Of a DNA stretch of 64,000 nt, positions 15,302 through 23,468 are shown one piece after another (position 1 is the first letter of the stretch; each line of letters begins with the position of its first letter). Below the pieces are notes generated by a model. The model searched no databases. It was not told the DNA's origin and saw only the letters and a program-made list of their open reading frames with translations. The position numbers and the translations under genes are program-made. Source of the stretch: Streptomyces sp. YPW6 (GTDB taxonomy: Bacteria; Actinomycetota; Actinomycetes; Streptomycetales; Streptomycetaceae); contig NZ_CP076457.1 of NCBI RefSeq assembly GCF_018866325.1, forward strand, positions 3,755,001 through 3,819,000, read 5' to 3'.

Positions 15302-18061
15302 CTATCCGGAGTTGCCCCAGATCGTTCCGGATCCGCCAGGTTTGCCACCGGACCCCTGGGCTCCGCCGTTGTCACCACCGTCGGTCGTTCCGGTGGTGTC
15401 TCCGCCGCCGTCCGCCCCGGTGCTGTCACCGCCGCCGTCCGCGCCGCCGTTCTGGCCCCCGCCGTCAGCTCCGGCGTTCGCCCCGCCGTCGGCCGCCTGG
15501 CAGTCCGGGTCGAAGAAGCCGCAGCTCTTGGTCGGCGTCGGGCTCGGGCTCGGAGTGGTCGGCGTCGGCGTCGGCGTCGGGCTCGGCTCCTCGGAAGGCG
15601 TCTTCGAGGGCGTGGGGCTGGGAGTCGGGCTGGGGCTGACCGCGCCGCCACCCCACACGACCTCGCCCGGGTCCTGCGGCTCCGGGAAGGCGATGGCCTT
15701 CTTCCCCTTCATGGCCCCGGTCATGTAGTCGTGCCAGATGGAGGCCGGGAACGAAGCTCCGTGGATCTTCTTCTCGCCCCCCGTCCCGAACATCTCCTCG
15801 AACTCCCGGTCCTTGTTCTTCTCGTCGTCGTCGAGCCGGAACATGCTGATGGCGGTCGAGATCTGCGGGGTGTACCCGACGAACCAGGCGGACCGGTTGC
15901 CGTCCGTCGTACCGGTCTTGCCCGCGGCCTCACGGCCCTCGAGGCGGGCGGGCGTGCCCGTCCCGTTCTCCACGACGTTCTTCAGAACGTCGGTGACGTT
16001 GTCGGCGATCATCGGGCTGAAGGCGCGCTTGGTCTTCTTCTTGTGCTGGAAGACGACCACGCCCTCGCGCTTCACCTCGGTCACCGAGTAGGTGTCGTTC
16101 TGCTTCCCACTCGTGGCGAACGTGGCGTAGGCCCCCGCCATGCGAATGGTGCTGGGGGAGGACGTGCCGATGGAGAACGACGGAACGGTCGCGTCCGCCA
16201 TGAAGGTGTCGTCCTTCAGACCGGCGGCGACGGCGACGTCCTTGACCTTGTTCGTCCCGACGTCCATGCCGAGCTGCACGAACGGGGAGTTGGCGGACTT
16301 CTCCATGGCCGTCCGCAGGTCGATCTCCCCGTAGTCGTAGTGGCCGTCGTTGGTCTGACGCCATTCCTCGTCGTTCTCGTTGAGCCAGATCTTGCCCGTG
16401 TAGTCCCTGATCCTCAGGCCGTCGTCGCCGTTGTAGATGCTCTTCGGCGAGACCTGGGTGCGCTGGGACTCGCCCTGCTCCGGAGGGCCCGACGGATCGC
16501 GCACGCCGTACTGCATGGCCGCCGCCAGGACGAAGGGCTTCCACGTCGAACCGACCTGGGCGCCGGTGGCGTCGGCGTTGTTCGTGAAGTGCGTGGTGGC
16601 GTCCTGACCGCCGTACGTGGCGATGATGGCACCGGTCTTCGCGTCCACGGACGCCCCGCCGAATTCGACGTGCGTGTCCGTCTCGGGGCGCTCCTCGGGC
16701 CGGATCTTGGCCTTGTACACCTTCTTCACCGCCGCTTCGAGCTCCTGCACCCGCTTCTTCTGGAAGGTGGTGTGGATCTCGAAGCCGCCCAGTTCCAGGG
16801 CCTTGGCGTCGTAGCCTTTGTCGTTGTTGGCGAGGAAGTACTTCTTGGCCAGATCCACCAGGTAGCCGGTCTGACCGCCCAGCTTGGCGTCCTTCTTCTT
16901 CGGCTGCGGGTCCGGGAAGTCGACGTATTTGGCGCGCTCCGCCGCCGTCATCCGCCCGTCCTTGACCTGCTCGTCAAGGATCCACTTCCAGCGGTCCTTG
17001 GCCCGCGCGGTGTTCTTCTCCGGGGTCGCGTTGACTTTGTCGATGTCGATCGCGCCGGCGGGGTCGTAGTAGCTGGCGCCCTTGAGCAGCGTGGCCAGGA
17101 AGGCGCACTCGCTCGCGTCCAGGTCTTCGGCGTCCTTGTTGTAGTACGTGCGGGCGGCCGCCTGCAGACCGGAGGCCCCGCGTCCGTAGTACGAGACGTT
17201 GAGATACCCGGCCATCACGTCTTCCTTGGACTCCTCACCGGCGACCTTGAGTGTGATGAAGAGTTCCTTGAACTTTCGGGTGAACGTCTGGTCCTGGGAG
17301 AGCCTGGAGTTCTTGACGTACTGCTGAGTGATGGTCGACCCGCCCTGGGTCTCGCCACCCGTGGCCATGTTGAACACCGCACGCCCTATGCCCATCGGGT
17401 CGATGCCGCGGTCCGTCTCGAAGCTCTTGTTCTCGGCGGAGATCACGGCGTTGCGCATGGCCTCCGGGATCTGCTCGTACTTGAGGATCTGGCGGTTGAC
17501 CGCACCGCCCGTCGCGACCATCGGCGTACCGTCGGCCCAGTAGTAGACGTTGTTCTGAGCCTCCGCCGCTTCGTTGATGTCCGGCTTGGACACCAAGGCG
17601 TACGAGACGCCCGCCACGCCCATCAGCAGCCCGAGGAATCCCAGGCAGAGCCCCGAGACCAGCTTCCAGGAGGGCACCCAGCGACGGAACCCGTACTTGC
17701 CGTGGCGCGGGTAGTCGATCATCCGCTTCTTGCCGGGACCGCCGTTGTCGCGCCCGCGGCCGCCCGGACCCTCGGAACCCCCGCCGCCCCCGCGCCGTCG
17801 GCCGCCACCGCCGCCCGCGCCGTGGCCCCCGGCGTCGGCGCCCCGGCGTCGCCCGCCACGCTGCGCCGCACGACGGGCCTCGGCGCGGCTGCCGTACGGG
17901 CGCTCCTCGCCGTACGAATCGGACGGCGGTTCGGAAGGTGATGCCGAAGTGGCTCTGCGTGACGGAGCGGCTCGGCGCCCGGTCGACTGCTGGGCGGCTC
18001 GTCTGGCCGCGGCACGCCCACCACTCTGTGGCTGCGGCGATTTGCGACGGTGCTCGCTCAT
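15302..18061 (-). CDS. Class A penicillin-binding protein (transglycosylase/transpeptidase)
   Basis: This gene encodes a 919-residue bifunctional peptidoglycan synthase. A 130-residue basic, Gly/Arg-rich cytoplasmic tail precedes the single membrane anchor at about 133-157. The glycosyltransferase domain follows with its catalytic Glu at 210 (ISAENKSFETDRG) and GGSTITQQYVKN at 240-251. The transpeptidase domain has STWK with Ser505, SAN at 589-591 and KTGTTD at 715-720. A Pro/Ser/Thr tail of 100 residues and a Gly/Asp-rich end are exposed outside. In the glycosyltransferase motif the usual His after the ED box is replaced (FETDRG), as in other actinobacterial PBPs. The ATG at 18061 is divergent from padR. 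Confidence 0.95.
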   Translation of the reverse strand: MSEHRRKSPQPQSGGRAAARRAAQQSTGRRAAPSRRATSASPSEPPSDSYGEERPYGSRAEARRAAQRGGRRRGADAGGHGAGGGGGRRRGGGGGSEGPGGRGRDNGGPGKKRMIDYPRHGKYGFRRWVPSWKLVSGLCLGFLGLLMGVAGVSYALVSKPDINEAAEAQNNVYYWADGTPMVATGGAVNRQILKYEQIPEAMRNAVISAENKSFETDRGIDPMGIGRAVFNMATGGETQGGSTITQQYVKNSRLSQDQTFTRKFKELFITLKVAGEESKEDVMAGYLNVSYYGRGASGLQAAARTYYNKDAEDLDASECAFLATLLKGASYYDPAGAIDIDKVNATPEKNTARAKDRWKWILDEQVKDGRMTAAERAKYVDFPDPQPKKKDAKLGGQTGYLVDLAKKYFLANNDKGYDAKALELGGFEIHTTFQKKRVQELEAAVKKVYKAKIRPEERPETDTHVEFGGASVDAKTGAIIATYGGQDATTHFTNNADATGAQVGSTWKPFVLAAAMQYGVRDPSGPPEQGESQRTQVSPKSIYNGDDGLRIRDYTGKIWLNENDEEWRQTNDGHYDYGEIDLRTAMEKSANSPFVQLGMDVGTNKVKDVAVAAGLKDDTFMADATVPSFSIGTSSPSTIRMAGAYATFATSGKQNDTYSVTEVKREGVVVFQHKKKTKRAFSPMIADNVTDVLKNVVENGTGTPARLEGREAAGKTGTTDGNRSAWFVGYTPQISTAISMFRLDDDEKNKDREFEEMFGTGGEKKIHGASFPASIWHDYMTGAMKGKKAIAFPEPQDPGEVVWGGGAVSPSPTPSPTPSKTPSEEPSPTPTPTPTTPSPSPTPTKSCGFFDPDCQAADGGANAGADGGGQNGGADGGGDSTGADGGGDTTGTTDGGDNGGAQGSGGKPGGSGTIWGNSG

Positions 18062-18361
18062 GGAACGACTACTCCTCGGGCAGGCGAGAGCGCCTGGAAG
18101 CGGCAGTTGAGATCCGGTCCCCCCGAATTACGGACAAGCCACTGCGGAAGGCTCATCCGCGGTACATCCAGCAGTCCGCGATGACTGACGCGCGTGAGCG
18201 CTCCGCGGTTCCCGGTGGTCTGCATGCCGCACAGACTACGCACGGTCAAAACCCGCCTAGGGCCGAACTTCACCCCAAACAACGCAAGTCGAACCCTGGG
18301 AATCATCGATGTGACGCCGCTCACGAAGGTCACCCTTGTCGAACAGAAGCGATCGATCTAT

Positions 18362-18394
18362 CGTGCTGATGTATCGAGTCGATACATCAGCACG
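18362..18394. promoter_or_regulatory. 33-bp perfect operator palindrome upstream of padR
   Basis: Two perfect 16-base arms (CGTGCTGATGTATCGA and its complement) flank a single G, 68 bases before the padR start and 300 bases from the PBP start. The core TATCGAGTCGATA has the form of a PadR operator. The rest of the 400-base gap (18062-18461) shows no gene. Confidence 0.75.
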
Positions 18395-18461
18395 GCATAA
18401 GTTCACCGATGATCCCGGTGGACCGAGCCGGTCGAACCAGCGGGAGAAGGAGGAGGCACCG

Positions 18462-19169
18462 GTGAGCCGACGCTCCGGCATCCTGGAGTTCGCCGTTCTC
18501 GGCCTGCTCCGCGAATCGCCGATGCACGGCTACGAGCTGCGCAAACGCCTCAACACCTCGCTGGGGATCTTCCGTGCGTTCAGTTACGGGACCCTCTACC
18601 CCTGCCTCAAGACGCTGGTCGCCAGCGGCTGGTTGATCGAGGAGCCCGCCGGGGACCCGGCGGACACCGCACCGGTCACCGGACGCTCGGCTGCTTCCTC
18701 CTCCTCCCTGACCGGACGCCGAGCGAAGATCGTCTACCGGCTGACGGCAGAAGGTAAGGAGCACTTCGAGGAACTGCTGTCGCACACCGGTCCCGACGCC
18801 TGGGAGGACGAGCACTTCGCAGCGCGCTTCGCCTTCTTCGGCCAGACCGAACGCGATGTACGGATGCGGGTGCTCGAAGGCCGGCGCAGCCGGCTGGAGG
18901 AGCGCCTGGAGAAGATGCGCGCCTCTCTCGCCCGCACCCGTGAACGACTCGACGACTACACACTTGAGCTGCAGCGGCACGGCATGGAGTCCGTGGAGCG
19001 CGAAGTGCGCTGGCTGAACGAGCTCATCGAGAGCGAGCGGTCGGGACGGGATCGGCGACGATCCTCGTCCGAGGGCTCCGCTCAGCAGGACACACCTGGA
19101 GAGACGGGCGGCCTGCCCCGGCACCGGGACAACACCCCGCCGGATCCGTCCGACGACACCGCCAAGTGA
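18462..19169 (+). CDS. PadR-family transcriptional regulator
   Basis: This gene encodes a 235-residue regulator. The N-terminal winged helix (ILEFAVLGLLRESPMHGYEL and SYGTLYPCLKTLVASGWL) is classical PadR, with an unusual Ser/Ala/Thr-rich insertion of about 20 residues (positions 65-85) before the wing IVYRLTAEGKEHF. The C-terminal half is a long dimerising helix with RSRLEERLEKMRASLARTRERL. The GTG at 18462 follows AAGGAGGAGG. A perfect 33-bp palindrome upstream suggests autoregulation. The inositol-phosphate synthase gene starts 59 bases downstream, so the two are probably co-transcribed and PadR may control inositol synthesis. Confidence 0.88.
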   Translation: MSRRSGILEFAVLGLLRESPMHGYELRKRLNTSLGIFRAFSYGTLYPCLKTLVASGWLIEEPAGDPADTAPVTGRSAASSSSLTGRRAKIVYRLTAEGKEHFEELLSHTGPDAWEDEHFAARFAFFGQTERDVRMRVLEGRRSRLEERLEKMRASLARTRERLDDYTLELQRHGMESVEREVRWLNELIESERSGRDRRRSSSEGSAQQDTPGETGGLPRHRDNTPPDPSDDTAK

Positions 19170-19228
19170 AGTCATCGCACTCCGCGGCGACTTCATCGGA
19201 AACACCGATTACACAGGGAGCAACCGGA

Positions 19229-20311
19229 ATGGGTTCGGTTCGCGTAGCCATCGTAGGCGTGGGCAACTGCGCCGCCTCGCTGGTGCAGGGCGTCGAGTAC
19301 TACAAGGACGCCGATCCGGCCGGCAAGGTGCCCGGTCTGATGCACGTCCAGTTCGGCGACTACCACGTCGGCGACGTCGAGTTCGTCGCCGCCTTCGACG
19401 TCGACGCGAAGAAGGTCGGCCTCGACCTCGCGGACGCCATCGGCGCCAGCGAGAACAACACCATCAAGATCGCGGACGTGCCGAACACGGGCGTGACCGT
19501 CCAGCGCGGCCACACCCACGACGGACTCGGCAAGTACTACCGCGAGACGATCGAGGAGTCCACGGACGCCCCGGTCGACGTCGTCCAGGTCCTCAAGGAC
19601 AAGCAGGTCGACGTCCTCGTCTGCTACCTGCCCGTCGGTTCCGAGAACGCCGCGAAGTTCTACGCGCAGTGCGCCATCGACGCCAAGGTCGCCTTCGTCA
19701 ACGCTCTCCCGGTCTTCATCGCCGGCACCAAGGAGTGGGCGGACAAGTTCACCGAGGCCGGTGTCCCGATCGTCGGCGACGACATCAAGTCCCAGGTGGG
19801 CGCCACCATCACGCACCGCGTGATGGCGAAGCTCTTCGAGGACCGCGGCGTCATCCTCGACCGCACCATGCAGCTGAACGTCGGCGGCAACATGGACTTC
19901 AAGAACATGCTCGAGCGTGAGCGCCTGGAGTCCAAGAAGATCTCGAAGACGCAGGCCGTCACCTCGCAGATCCGTGACCGCGAGCTCGGCGACGACAACG
20001 TCCACATCGGCCCCTCGGACTACGTGGCCTGGCTGGACGACCGCAAGTGGGCGTACGTGCGCCTCGAGGGCCGCGCGTTCGGCGACGTTCCGCTGAACCT
20101 TGAGTACAAGCTCGAAGTGTGGGACTCCCCGAACTCGGCCGGTGTCATCATCGACGCCGTCCGTGCGGCGAAGATCGCCAAGGACCGCGGCATCGGCGGC
20201 CCCATCCTCTCCGCGAGCAGCTACTTCATGAAGAGCCCGCCGGTGCAGTACTTCGACGACGAGGCCCGCGAGAACGTCGAGAAGTTCATCAAGGGCGAGA
20301 CGGAGCGCTGA
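19229..20311 (+). CDS. ino1: myo-Inositol-3-phosphate synthase
   Basis: This gene encodes the 360-residue NAD-dependent enzyme that converts glucose 6-phosphate to 1L-myo-inositol 1-phosphate, the entry to mycothiol and phosphatidylinositol lipids in actinobacteria. The N-terminal Rossmann motif VAIVGVGNCAASL and the conserved NVGGNMDFKNML and IGPSDYVAWLDDRKWAYVR blocks are present. The length is that of the short actinobacterial form. The ATG at 19229 follows AGGGAGCAACC. It sits behind a PadR regulator and ahead of a strong hairpin. Confidence 0.96.
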   Translation: MGSVRVAIVGVGNCAASLVQGVEYYKDADPAGKVPGLMHVQFGDYHVGDVEFVAAFDVDAKKVGLDLADAIGASENNTIKIADVPNTGVTVQRGHTHDGLGKYYRETIEESTDAPVDVVQVLKDKQVDVLVCYLPVGSENAAKFYAQCAIDAKVAFVNALPVFIAGTKEWADKFTEAGVPIVGDDIKSQVGATITHRVMAKLFEDRGVILDRTMQLNVGGNMDFKNMLERERLESKKISKTQAVTSQIRDRELGDDNVHIGPSDYVAWLDDRKWAYVRLEGRAFGDVPLNLEYKLEVWDSPNSAGVIIDAVRAAKIAKDRGIGGPILSASSYFMKSPPVQYFDDEARENVEKFIKGETER

Positions 20312-20416
20312 ACCAGTCCGTTCGACTGACCGCTCCACCGAAGCACTGACAGCTTCATCGAAGCGCCGACCGCTTCACCGGGAGCACTGAGCGGAGACGC
20401 TCATCTCCCACTGCCG

Positions 20417-20461
20417 CACGTCGGGGGTCCCCGGGTAATCCGCCCGCGGACCCCCGACGTG
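20417..20461 (+). terminator. Terminator after ino1
   Basis: A perfect 14-bp stem (CACGTCGGGGGTCC) encloses a 17-base loop, 105 bases after the ino1 stop and 16 bases before the next start. Confidence 0.8.
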
Positions 20462-20477
20462 TGTGACGCTTGCTCCC

Positions 20478-21746
20478 ATGTCTGTCGCGCGTGATCTGCG
20501 CACCCTGCTGCGCCTGCGGAACTTCCGCCGCCTGCTCACCGTGCGGCTCCTGTCCCAGTCCGCCGACGGCGTCTACCAGGTCGCCCTCGCCGCGTACGTC
20601 GTCTTCTCCCCGGAGAAGCAGACGTCGGCCGCCGCCATCGCCTCCGCCATGGCCGTGCTCCTCCTGCCCTACTCCCTCATCGGGCCCTTCGCCGGGGTGC
20701 TGCTGGACCGCTGGCCCCGACGCCAGGTCTTCCTCTACGGGAATCTCCTGCGGGCAGCCCTGGCCAGCTCCACGGCCCTGTTGATGCTCGCCTCGGCGCC
20801 CGACTGGCTCTTCTACGCCTCGGCCCTCTGCGTCACCGCCGTCAACCGCTTCGTGCTGGCCGGCCTCTCCGCCGCCCTGCCCCGGGTCGTCGACACCGAC
20901 CGCCTCGTCGTCGCCAACTCCCTCTCTCCGACCGCGGGCACCCTGGCGGCCACCGCGGGAGGCGGCCTCGCCTTCGCCGTACGGCTGCTCGCCGACGAGT
21001 CCGACGCGGCGGTCGTGCTCCTGGGAGCGATGCTCTACCTGCTCTCCGCGCTGGCCTCCCTGAGCCTCCCCCGCACCCTGCTGGGTCCGGACACCGACGA
21101 GAGCCCGATGCGGCTGCGGGCCGCTCTCGCCGTCACCGCCCGCGGGCTCGTCGCCGGGCTACGCCATCTGGCACGTCGAAGCCACGCGGCCAGGGCTCTG
21201 GCCGCCATGACCGTGATCAGGTTCTGCTACGGCGCGCTCACCGTGATGGTGCTCATGCTGTGCCGCTACGCCTGGTCCGACACCGAGTCGGACGGACTGG
21301 CCCTGCTCGGCCTGGCGGTCGGAGTGTCCGGCGCCGGATTCTTCATCGCCGCCGTTGTCACCCCCTGGGCGGTGGGCCGGCTCGGCCGGTACGGGTGGAT
21401 CGTGGGCTGCGCCGGAGCGGCAGCGGTCCTGGTGCCCGCCCTCGGCCTCTCCTTCGCACCCGCCCCGATGCTCGTCGCCGCGTTCGTGCTCGGCGTCGTG
21501 ACACAGGGGTCGAAGATCGCGACCGACACCGTCGTCCAGACCTCGGTCGACGATTCCTTCCGCGGCCGGGTCTTCTCGCTCTACGACGTGCTCTTCAACG
21601 TCGCGTTCGTGAGTGCCGCAGGGGTGGCGGCACTGATGCTCCCGCCGGACGGCAGATCGGTCACCGTCGTGGCCGTCGTTTCGGTGCTGTACGCGGTCGT
21701 GGCGGTGACGATGTTCCGCTGCCGACGCAGCGATGCCCGCCCGTAG
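20478..21746 (+). CDS. MFS transporter
   Basis: This gene encodes a 422-residue permease of the major facilitator superfamily with about twelve helices. The N terminus (LLRLRNFRRLLTVRLLSQSADGVYQVALAAYV), read here in parts as LRNFRRLL and SQSADGVYQ, is typical of the MFS_3/enterobactin-exporter-like branch, and GVLLDRWPRRQVF is the loop 2-3 signature. The substrate is unknown. I use the ATG at 20478; a GTG 15 bases upstream is also possible. Neither has a Shine-Dalgarno sequence, and the ino1 terminator lies immediately in front. A 52-bp palindrome with parS ends the gene. Confidence 0.8.
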   Translation: MSVARDLRTLLRLRNFRRLLTVRLLSQSADGVYQVALAAYVVFSPEKQTSAAAIASAMAVLLLPYSLIGPFAGVLLDRWPRRQVFLYGNLLRAALASSTALLMLASAPDWLFYASALCVTAVNRFVLAGLSAALPRVVDTDRLVVANSLSPTAGTLAATAGGGLAFAVRLLADESDAAVVLLGAMLYLLSALASLSLPRTLLGPDTDESPMRLRAALAVTARGLVAGLRHLARRSHAARALAAMTVIRFCYGALTVMVLMLCRYAWSDTESDGLALLGLAVGVSGAGFFIAAVVTPWAVGRLGRYGWIVGCAGAAAVLVPALGLSFAPAPMLVAAFVLGVVTQGSKIATDTVVQTSVDDSFRGRVFSLYDVLFNVAFVSAAGVAALMLPPDGRSVTVVAVVSVLYAVVAVTMFRCRRSDARP

Positions 21747-21754
21747 CGGGTCAT

Positions 21755-21806
21755 GGATGTGCCCAGGGGCGTTGTTTCACGTGAAACAACGCCCCTGGGC
21801 ACATCC
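21755..21806. other. parS site embedded in a 52-bp perfect palindrome
   Basis: The exact parS GTTTCACGTGAAAC at 21774-21787 is the centre of a perfect palindrome of 26 + 26 bases, between convergent MFS and pcnA genes. As RNA it forms a long hairpin, so centromere and bidirectional terminator coincide. Confidence 0.95.
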
Positions 21807-21816
21807 GGTCGTCGAT

Positions 21817-21830
21817 GTTTCACGTGAAAC
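21817..21830. other. parS site
   Basis: Exact GTTTCACGTGAAAC inside GATGTTTCACGTGAAACATC, 43 bp centre to centre from the site in the 52-bp palindrome and 16 bases from the pcnA stop. Confidence 0.95.
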
Positions 21831-21845
21831 ATCACCCTGCCCGGC

Positions 21846-23309
21846 TCAGCCCTGCCGCGCCCACCACTCCTTGAGCGCCGCCACCGCGGCGTCCCGCTCC
21901 ATGGGCCCGTTCTCCAGGCGCTGCTCCAGCAGGAAGCCGTACGCCTTACCGATCACCGGCCCCGGCCCGACCCCGAGGATCTGCATGATCTCGTTGCCGT
22001 CCAGGTCGGGGCGGATCGCGTCCAGCTCCTCCTGCTCCTGCAGCAGAGCGATGCGCTCCTCCAGCCCGTCGTAGGTGCGGGAGAGCGCGTTGGCCTTCCG
22101 CTTGTTCCGGGTCGTGCAGTCCGACCGGGTCAGCTTGTGGAGCCGCTCCAGCAGCGGCCCTGCGTCACGGACGTAGCGGCGCACCGCGGAGTCGGTCCAC
22201 TCGCCGTCGCCGTACCCGTGGAAGCGCAGGTGCAGCTCCACCAGTTTCGACACGTCCTTGACCAGCTCATTGGAGTACTTGAGCGCGGTCATGCGCTTCT
22301 TCGTCATCTTCGCGCCCACCACCTCGTGGTGGTGGAACGAGACCCGGCCGTCCTTCTCGAAGCGGCGGGTGCGCGGCTTGCCGATGTCATGGAGGAGCGC
22401 GGCCAGCCGCAGGACGAGGTCGGGACCCCCCTCTTCCAGATCGATGGCCTGCTCCAGGACGGTCAGCGAGTGCTCGTAGACGTCCTTGTGGCGGTGATGC
22501 TCGTCACTCTCCAGGCGCAGGGCGGGAAGCTCGGGCAGCACATGGGCGGCCAGCCCGGTGTCGACCAGGAGCCCCAGACCCTTGCGCGGGTTCTGGGAGA
22601 GCAGGAGCTTGTTGAGCTCGTCGCGGACCCGCTCGGCGGAGACGATGTCGATCCGCGCGGCCATCTCCGTCATCGCGGTGACGACGTCGGGGGCGACCTC
22701 GAAGTCGAGCTGCGCGGCGAAGCGGGCCGCGCGCAGCATGCGGAGCGGGTCGTCGGAGAAGGACGCCTCGGGCGTCCCCGGAGTGCGCAGCACCCGGTCG
22801 GCAAGGTCCTTCAGCCCTCCGTACGGATCGACGAACTCCTTCTCCGGCAGGGCCACGGCCATCGCGTTGACCGTGAAGTCGCGGCGCACCAGGTCGTCCT
22901 CGATGGAGTCGCCGTAAGAGACCTCGGGCTTGCGGGAAGTCCGGTCGTAGGCCTCGGACCGGTAGGTCGTGACCTCGATCTGGTAGCCGTCCTTCTGGGA
23001 ACCGACGGTGCCGAAGGCGATCCCGACCTCCCAGACCGAGTCGGCCCAGGGGCGGACGATCTTGAGCACGTCCTCGGGGCGGGCATCGGTGGTGAAGTCC
23101 AGGTCGTTCCCGAGGCGGCCCAGCAGAGCGTCGCGGACCGATCCGCCGACCAGCGCGAGGCCGAATCCGGCCTCCTGGAATCGGCGGGCGAGGTCGTCGG
23201 CGACCGGGGACACCCGCAGCAGCTCACTCACCGCACGGTGCTGCACCTGGCTCAGTGCACTGGCGTTCTCTTCGTTGGCGTTCGGCACAACAGAAAAGGG
23301 TACGTGCAC
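21846..23309 (-). CDS. pcnA: CCA tRNA nucleotidyltransferase / poly(A) polymerase family
   Basis: This gene encodes a 487-residue class II nucleotidyltransferase that completes or repairs tRNA 3' CCA ends. The head domain has LVGGSVRDALLGR and the catalytic DLDFTT, followed by RRDFTVNAMA; the HD domain carries LLHDIGKPR. Synteny with the mycobacterial pcnA-murJ block supports the name; in Streptomyces CCA-adding activity is more likely than polyadenylation for this protein, but sequence cannot settle it. The ATG at 23309 is divergent from the DUF6049 gene. The Nudix gene found next to pcnA in mycobacteria is absent here. Confidence 0.93.
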   Translation of the reverse strand: MHVPFSVVPNANEENASALSQVQHRAVSELLRVSPVADDLARRFQEAGFGLALVGGSVRDALLGRLGNDLDFTTDARPEDVLKIVRPWADSVWEVGIAFGTVGSQKDGYQIEVTTYRSEAYDRTSRKPEVSYGDSIEDDLVRRDFTVNAMAVALPEKEFVDPYGGLKDLADRVLRTPGTPEASFSDDPLRMLRAARFAAQLDFEVAPDVVTAMTEMAARIDIVSAERVRDELNKLLLSQNPRKGLGLLVDTGLAAHVLPELPALRLESDEHHRHKDVYEHSLTVLEQAIDLEEGGPDLVLRLAALLHDIGKPRTRRFEKDGRVSFHHHEVVGAKMTKKRMTALKYSNELVKDVSKLVELHLRFHGYGDGEWTDSAVRRYVRDAGPLLERLHKLTRSDCTTRNKRKANALSRTYDGLEERIALLQEQEELDAIRPDLDGNEIMQILGVGPGPVIGKAYGFLLEQRLENGPMERDAAVAALKEWWARQG

Positions 23310-23468
23310 GGGCCGGACGCGACGTCATCGTTTACGGCCGCCCTGCGGGATACCCGCGATCATGTGCGATGGACCCCAGCACTTCGGCCCGCCGCATCTC
23401 GTTACCATGCGGGGACGCAGGACCGAACGATCGACAGCAGCTGACGACGACGAGGGACGGGTAGGCGC

